Part shown: one piece after another, positions 30,340 through 33,880 of the stretch | Layout of the letters: each line of letters begins with the position of its first letter | Position numbering within the stretch: the first letter of the stretch is position 1 | NCBI RefSeq assembly: GCF_036567905.1 | Contig: NZ_DATCTO010000010.1 | Coordinates: 1 to 33,880 of the forward strand | DNA length: 33,880 nt | Origin: Candidatus Binatus sp. | GTDB lineage: Bacteria > Desulfobacterota > Binatia > Binatales > Binataceae | Direction of reading: 5' to 3' | Translations under genes and position numbers: made by a program | The notes under the pieces: generated by a model | The model's input: the letters and a program-made list of their open reading frames with translations, nothing else | Databases searched by the model: none | What the model was told of the DNA's origin: nothing

Positions 30340-31992
30340 CTAGGCGGCGGCCGGGGCGCGCGCGAGTTCGAACGTGCCGAGTTCGATGCCGTCGTTCGAG
30401 CGCAGCACTATCTTGGTCGAGAGCCGATGCTCGAGCGTCTCGAGATCCTTCGCCCCGTGATCGTAGAGGTAACGCGCGACTTCGGGATTGAGCTTGACGA
30501 TCAGCATATCACCCGCGGACTTGGATACGGCCTCGCGCTGAATCCCGCGCAGCACTTCGGCTGCGAGAGTCGGCACCGATTTGACGACGCGCCGGCCGTC
30601 GCATCGCGGACACGTATCGGTCAGCAGTTTCTCCAGGCTCTCGCGCGTGCGTTTGCGCGTCATCTGGACCAGCCCCAGTTCGGAAATTTTGAGCGCCGAG
30701 GTCCGCGCCTTGTCGCGCTTGAGCGCAATCGCCAGTGCGTCGCTGACTTTCTTGCGATCGCCCTCGCGATCCATGTCGATGAAATCAACTATGATGATTC
30801 CGCCGATGTTGCGCAGCCTCAGTTGGTTTACTACTTCCTCTACGGCTTCGAGGTTGGTCTTGAAGATGGTGTCGTCCTGGCTGCGCTTGCCGACGAAGCG
30901 CCCGGTATTCACGTCGATTGCGGTCAGCGCTTCAGCCTGATCGAAAACCAGGTAGCCACCCGACTTGAGCCAGACCTTGCGGTCCAGCGCGCGTTCGATC
31001 TGCGGTTCTATATTAAACCGATCGAACAGCGGCGTGGCGGCGTCATGGAGCGTGACGCGCGCCCGCAGCCGCGGCATATAGTTCTGCACGAATTGTACGA
31101 TCCGGCTGTAGGTTGTCGGATCGTCGCACCATAGCCGGTCCACCTCGCTGGAAAAGAGGTCGCGCACGATTCTCAATGCCACGTCGAGATCGCTGTAAAG
31201 TATCGACGCCGGCGGCATGCTCTCGTTCTTGCGCAGAATCGAGCTCCACAGCTTGGTCAGAAAGGCGACGTCGCGCTGGATTTCGCGCCGGCTGACGCCC
31301 TCGCACGCGGTCCGCACGATGAAACCGCCCTGCGGCGGCCTGAGTTCTCCCACGTCGGCGCGCAGCCGCGCGCGTTCCTCGGCGCTGGCGATTCGCCGCG
31401 ACACTCCGATGTGATTGCTGGCCGGCGTATAGACCAGATGGCGCCCGGGCAGCGAAATCGACGACGTCAGCCGCGCGCCCTTGGTGCCCATCGGTTCCTT
31501 GGCGATCTGAACCATTATGTCCTGGCCGCGACGCAGTTGCTGCTCGATGGGAAGCCGCGAGCGCTGTGGCGCCTGAGTCCGGCGGCCTCGGCCGCGCCGC
31601 CGTCCGCGCGATGGCCGCGCGGCCCCGCTTTGATCGCCGTTGCCGTTGGCGGCGGCTTCGTCGGCCGGGTTAATCTCTGCATCGGCAAACTCGTTGTCAC
31701 CGATCGGCTCGGTCTCGACATCTTCTTCGCCGATCACTTCCGCCACGGTGTTGAGCGCGGAGACTCCGTCGTAAAAATCCGAGACGTGCAGGAAGCCCGC
31801 CTTCTCCAGCCCGATATCGACAAACGCAGCTTGCATCCCGGGCAGCACGCGCGTGACCTTGCCCTTATAGATGTTGCCCGCCAGCCCAACCTGGCGATTG
31901 CGCTCGAGGTAGAATTCGGCGAGTTGGTTATCCTCGAGCAGCGCCACCCGCACCTCCAGTGCGGACGCGTTAATTGCGATTTCTCGTTTCAC
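30340..31992 (-). CDS. rng: Ribonuclease E/G family endoribonuclease
   Basis: The 550-residue protein has the N-terminal MKREIAINASALEVRVALLE, an S1 domain (GNIYKGKVTRVLPGMQAAFVDIG), the catalytic core with AIDVNTGRFVGKR (Asp360) and IIIVDFIDM (Asp403) that bind Mg2+, and the Zn-link CPRCDG (Cys461, Cys464) for dimer pairing. Such enzymes cut single-stranded A/U-rich RNA in mRNA decay and rRNA processing. A 70-residue insert at about 77-150, first acidic and then Arg/Gly-rich, interrupts the S1 domain. There is no long RNase E scaffold tail, so RNase G is the nearer label. It starts at GTG behind a long leader with inverted repeats. Confidence 0.9.
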   Translation of the reverse strand: MKREIAINASALEVRVALLEDNQLAEFYLERNRQVGLAGNIYKGKVTRVLPGMQAAFVDIGLEKAGFLHVSDFYDGVSALNTVAEVIGEEDVETEPIGDNEFADAEINPADEAAANGNGDQSGAARPSRGRRRGRGRRTQAPQRSRLPIEQQLRRGQDIMVQIAKEPMGTKGARLTSSISLPGRHLVYTPASNHIGVSRRIASAEERARLRADVGELRPPQGGFIVRTACEGVSRREIQRDVAFLTKLWSSILRKNESMPPASILYSDLDVALRIVRDLFSSEVDRLWCDDPTTYSRIVQFVQNYMPRLRARVTLHDAATPLFDRFNIEPQIERALDRKVWLKSGGYLVFDQAEALTAIDVNTGRFVGKRSQDDTIFKTNLEAVEEVVNQLRLRNIGGIIIVDFIDMDREGDRKKVSDALAIALKRDKARTSALKISELGLVQMTRKRTRESLEKLLTDTCPRCDGRRVVKSVPTLAAEVLRGIQREAVSKSAGDMLIVKLNPEVARYLYDHGAKDLETLEHRLSTKIVLRSNDGIELGTFELARAPAAA

Positions 31993-32052
31993 AGATGGAC
32001 TCTCTATTCCGGCAAATTCGATGTGATTGCGTGGCGAAGAGCGATCGCCGGG

Positions 32053-32133
32053 AGTTGTCGCGCGGGCGTCGCGAGCGATGAAGAAAGCGCCCGCGTCCAG
32101 TGGGACATCGTTTTACCCTTGGCGTCGACAACT
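32053..32133 (-). promoter_or_regulatory. Nested inverted repeat in the RNase E/G leader
   Basis: In the leader of the RNase gene, AGTTGTCG (32053-32060) pairs with CGACAACT (32126-32133), and the directly adjacent CGCGGGCG (32061-32068) pairs with CGCCCGCG (32088-32095). The result is a 16-bp composite stem with a 30-base bulge on one side. It lies between a good promoter and the start codon. RNase E in enterobacteria controls its own mRNA through a structured leader; a similar role here is inference. Confidence 0.45.
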
Positions 32134-32141
32134 TGGCCACG

Positions 32142-32170
32142 ATCATACGAGGCACGCCCGGCCACCGCAA
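32142..32170 (-). promoter_or_regulatory. Candidate sigma70 promoter of the RNase E/G gene
   Basis: On the minus strand TTGCGG (32170-32165) is followed after 17 bases by TATGAT (32147-32142), a five-of-six -10 box. The predicted transcript would have a leader of about 140 bases before the GTG. Confidence 0.5.
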
Positions 32171-32254
32171 GCAAGCTTGATTAAACCATCAATAACGGGC
32201 TTTTAATCCACGGGTATCTTGACATGGTATCGGGGGGCCGATACTCGTCTTGTG

Positions 32255-32902
32255 ATGTCTGCTGCGGCCGACATGGTTGCGCCCAATTTCCCGGGAGCGG
32301 GCCTGCTCAACAGCAGGGTCCTCGTTCTCAATCGCTCGTATCTCCCGGTTCACGTTACCTCGGTAAAACGCGCGTTTGCGCTGCTTTATCAGGGCGTTGC
32401 GAAGGCCGTCGATGAGCAGTATCGCACCTTCGACTTCGACAGTTGGCGCGACTTGTCAATCGAAGTTCAACATGAGCGGCTGGGGATAGTAAACGGCTTC
32501 ATCCGCGTGCCGCGGGTCCTTTTGCTGACGGCGTACGAGCGCGTACCCAAGCGCCACGTGCGATTCTCGCGCTTCAACATCTTCGCCCGCGACGGCAACA
32601 CCTGCCAGTATTGCCGCAAGAAATTGCCGCGCACCGAGCTCAACCTCGACCACATCATTCCGCGCTCGCGTGGCGGGATGTCCACCTGGGAGAACATCGT
32701 ATGCTCGTGCCATCACTGCAATCGGCGCAAGGGTGGCCGCACCCCCGACGAAGCAGGGATGCATCTGTTCCGCAGGCCGCGACGCCCCGAGTGGACTCCG
32801 TTTTCGTCCGAGATGTTCAGCCTGCGGCGGTACCGGGAATGGATGCCTTACCTGTCGCAGGTCGATAGCGCTTATTGGAATACCGAGCTCATCCAGGATT
32901 AG
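32255..32902 (+). CDS. HNH endonuclease
   Basis: The protein carries a complete HNH module in its C-terminal half: FARDGNTCQYCRKKLPRTEL, then LNLDHIIPRSRGG with the first catalytic histidine, then TWENIVCSCHHCNRRKGGRT. The C-x2-C and C-x-C-x2-C pairs would bind structural zinc. The N-terminal half starts VLVLNRSYLPVHVTSVKRAF, a segment common to stand-alone bacterial HNH proteins of unknown role. The ATG at 32255 gives 215 residues; a TTG at 32219 (overlapping a TTGACA) and an ATG at 32273 are alternatives, none with a good Shine-Dalgarno. No partner methylase or toxin-antitoxin gene is nearby, so restriction is not implied. Confidence 0.85.
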   Translation: MSAAADMVAPNFPGAGLLNSRVLVLNRSYLPVHVTSVKRAFALLYQGVAKAVDEQYRTFDFDSWRDLSIEVQHERLGIVNGFIRVPRVLLLTAYERVPKRHVRFSRFNIFARDGNTCQYCRKKLPRTELNLDHIIPRSRGGMSTWENIVCSCHHCNRRKGGRTPDEAGMHLFRRPRRPEWTPFSSEMFSLRRYREWMPYLSQVDSAYWNTELIQD

Positions 32903-32932
32903 CGTCCAGCTTTTCACTTTTTTAATACCGGC

Positions 32933-32950
32933 CGCCCGTGCCAACGGGCG
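32933..32950. terminator. Hairpin downstream of the HNH gene
   Basis: CGCCCGT and ACGGGCG form a 7-bp stem with loop GCCA, 30 bases after the HNH stop. No T-run follows on the plus strand, so it may be a weak terminator or processing site only. Confidence 0.35.
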
Positions 32951-33008
32951 AAATCCACAATTTGCTGGGGTCGGCTGTCCGGCGACACACGATATGTTGG
33001 GGGTGCTC

Positions 33009-33037
33009 TTGACCCTCCCAGGGTACTTTGGGATAAG
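33009..33037 (+). promoter_or_regulatory. Candidate promoter of smc
   Basis: TTGACC (33009-33014) and GATAAG (33032-33037) are spaced by 17 bases and end about 40 bases before the smc ATG. The -35 box matches five of six and the -10 four of six consensus positions. Confidence 0.45.
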
Positions 33038-33078
33038 CTTTGGGAAGGTGGTGGTGGTGCGGTGGAGGCAAGCGCAGC

Positions 33079-33880
33079 ATGCGTCTTAAGAGCCTTGAAC
33101 TACTAGGCTTCAAATCGTTTCTCGATTCGACGACGATCGGTTTTGCGCCGGGGATGACGGCGGTGGTCGGTCCCAACGGATGCGGCAAGTCGAACGTCGT
33201 CGACGCGATCCGATGGGTGCTCGGCGAGCAGGCGCCGACCCGGCTTCGCGGCAAGAGCATCGAGGACCTCATTTACGCCGGCAACGAGTCCAATCCTGCC
33301 GCCGGAATGGCCGAGGTTTCTCTCGTGCTGGAGGCCGAAGAAGGCAGCCAGCTTCCCGAGCCGTATGCGGCGCTCAGCGAAGTCGCGGTGACGCGGCGCG
33401 CGTACCGCTCCGGCGAGTCGGAATATCTGCTCAACAAAATTCCGTGCCGGTTGAAGGACATCACCGAGTTCTTCATGGCGGCGCAGATTCACAGCCGCGG
33501 CTATTCGCTGGTCGAGCAGGGCCGAATCGAGGAAATTATCCAGGCCAAGCCGCACGAGCTGCGCACTCTGGTCGAGGAAGCCGCCGGCTTGTCGCTGTTC
33601 AAGGGCCGGCGCGAGATGAGCGAGCGCAAGCTCGAGCGCGTGAAGGAAAATCTCGCGCGCGTGGACGACGTGCTCAGTGAAATCGAGCGTCAACTCAGCT
33701 TCGCCCGCCGGCAAGCCAAAAAAGCCGAGACCTACAAGGTCGTCAAGGCGCAACTCGGCGAACGGGAACGTTACGCCGCCGCGCGCCGCCTGATCGATCA
33801 GCGCGAAGAGCTGGCGATACAGACCGGCCGCGACGCGGAGTTGAAAAGCCGGCTCGACCGCGCCTGCGCCGGCGCCGTGG
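33079..33880 (+). CDS. smc: Chromosome segregation protein SMC, N-terminal part (runs off the window)
   Basis: The frame opens MRLKSLELLGFKSFLDSTTI and is still open at the right edge after 267 codons. The N-terminal ATPase head is complete to the start of the coiled coil: Walker A GPNGCGKSN (residues 31-39), DAIRWVLGEQAPTRLRGKSI, and the Q-loop region GYSLVEQGRIEEII. A charged coiled coil begins at about residue 175. SMC dimers compact and separate bacterial chromosomes together with ScpA and ScpB. GGAGG lies 10 bases before the ATG. Signature, Walker B and hinge are outside the window. Confidence 0.94.
   Translation, partial: MRLKSLELLGFKSFLDSTTIGFAPGMTAVVGPNGCGKSNVVDAIRWVLGEQAPTRLRGKSIEDLIYAGNESNPAAGMAEVSLVLEAEEGSQLPEPYAALSEVAVTRRAYRSGESEYLLNKIPCRLKDITEFFMAAQIHSRGYSLVEQGRIEEIIQAKPHELRTLVEEAAGLSLFKGRREMSERKLERVKENLARVDDVLSEIERQLSFARRQAKKAETYKVVKAQLGERERYAAARRLIDQREELAIQTGRDAELKSRLDRACAGAV

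Noticed and set aside
32219..32247. TTGACA as a promoter for the HNH gene
   Set aside because: The -35 box is perfect, but at 17 bases the -10 position reads TACTCG, and the better GATACT is only 15 bases away; too weak to list as a feature.
32255..32902. HNH gene as part of a restriction or anti-phage system
   Set aside because: Its neighbours are RNase E/G and smc, with no methylase, helicase or other defence gene; only a stand-alone nuclease can be supported.

Overview
The window is high-GC, gene-dense bacterial DNA from a Gram-negative cell: it encodes an OprB-like porin, several lipoproteins with clear lipoboxes, and proton-type complex I subunits. Most genes start at ATG or GTG behind purine-rich Shine-Dalgarno sites. 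The family mix (CaiB-type CoA transferase, crotonase-fold hydratase, complex I cluster, YqjD-like small membrane proteins) would suit a deltaproteobacterial or Binatota-like lineage. That placement is inference from gene content only; there is no rRNA marker here.

Layout. Positions 1-417 hold the right end of an IS3-family element and, beside it, a lipoprotein-like gene without its 5' part. 480-4607 holds a Nudix hydrolase (+) convergent with a minus-strand run rsmD - coaD - aminotransferase - GT87 glycosyltransferase. 4875-12320 is a tightly packed, often overlapping operon nuoE-H-J-K-L-M-N: the membrane arm of complex I apart from nuoA, plus only one peripheral subunit. 12341-14422 carries a RidA protein, a small protein with an ideal ribosome binding site, a collagen-like lipoprotein, a 160-bp intergenic stretch full of inverted repeats, and a basic coiled-coil protein. 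14562-16760 has an APC amino-acid permease convergent with a zinc-ribbon membrane protein.

17062-19767 (-) reads CoA transferase, a 26-codon relic of a thiolase C-terminus, a TlpA-like thioredoxin, BolA and a monothiol CGFS glutaredoxin; the last two form a known iron-sulfur partnership. A divergent enoyl-CoA hydratase/isomerase follows at 20043. 20832-23399 (-) is a block of eight very small envelope proteins (YqjD/DUF883-like, DUF3618-like, YqjE/holin-like, Thivi_2564-like, a glycine-rich 49-residue protein and a Thr-rich lipoprotein), probably an envelope-stress set. It lies downstream of an SbmA/BacA-type ABC transporter whose H-loop histidine is aspartate.

25670-30088 (-) looks like one divalent-metal uptake operon: porin - NRAMP-like transporter with altered metal-site motifs - 60-residue membrane protein - cytosolic PRC/MgtE-N/CBS sensor-like protein. 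The window ends with an RNase E/G gene that has a long, potentially structured leader, an HNH endonuclease, and the start of smc running off the right edge.

Nothing here is a CRISPR array, tRNA or rRNA. The best leads are the metal-uptake operon with its divergent NRAMP, the inverted-repeat cluster at 13631-13792, the nested inverted repeat in the RNase E/G leader, and the thiolase relic translationally coupled to tlpA.
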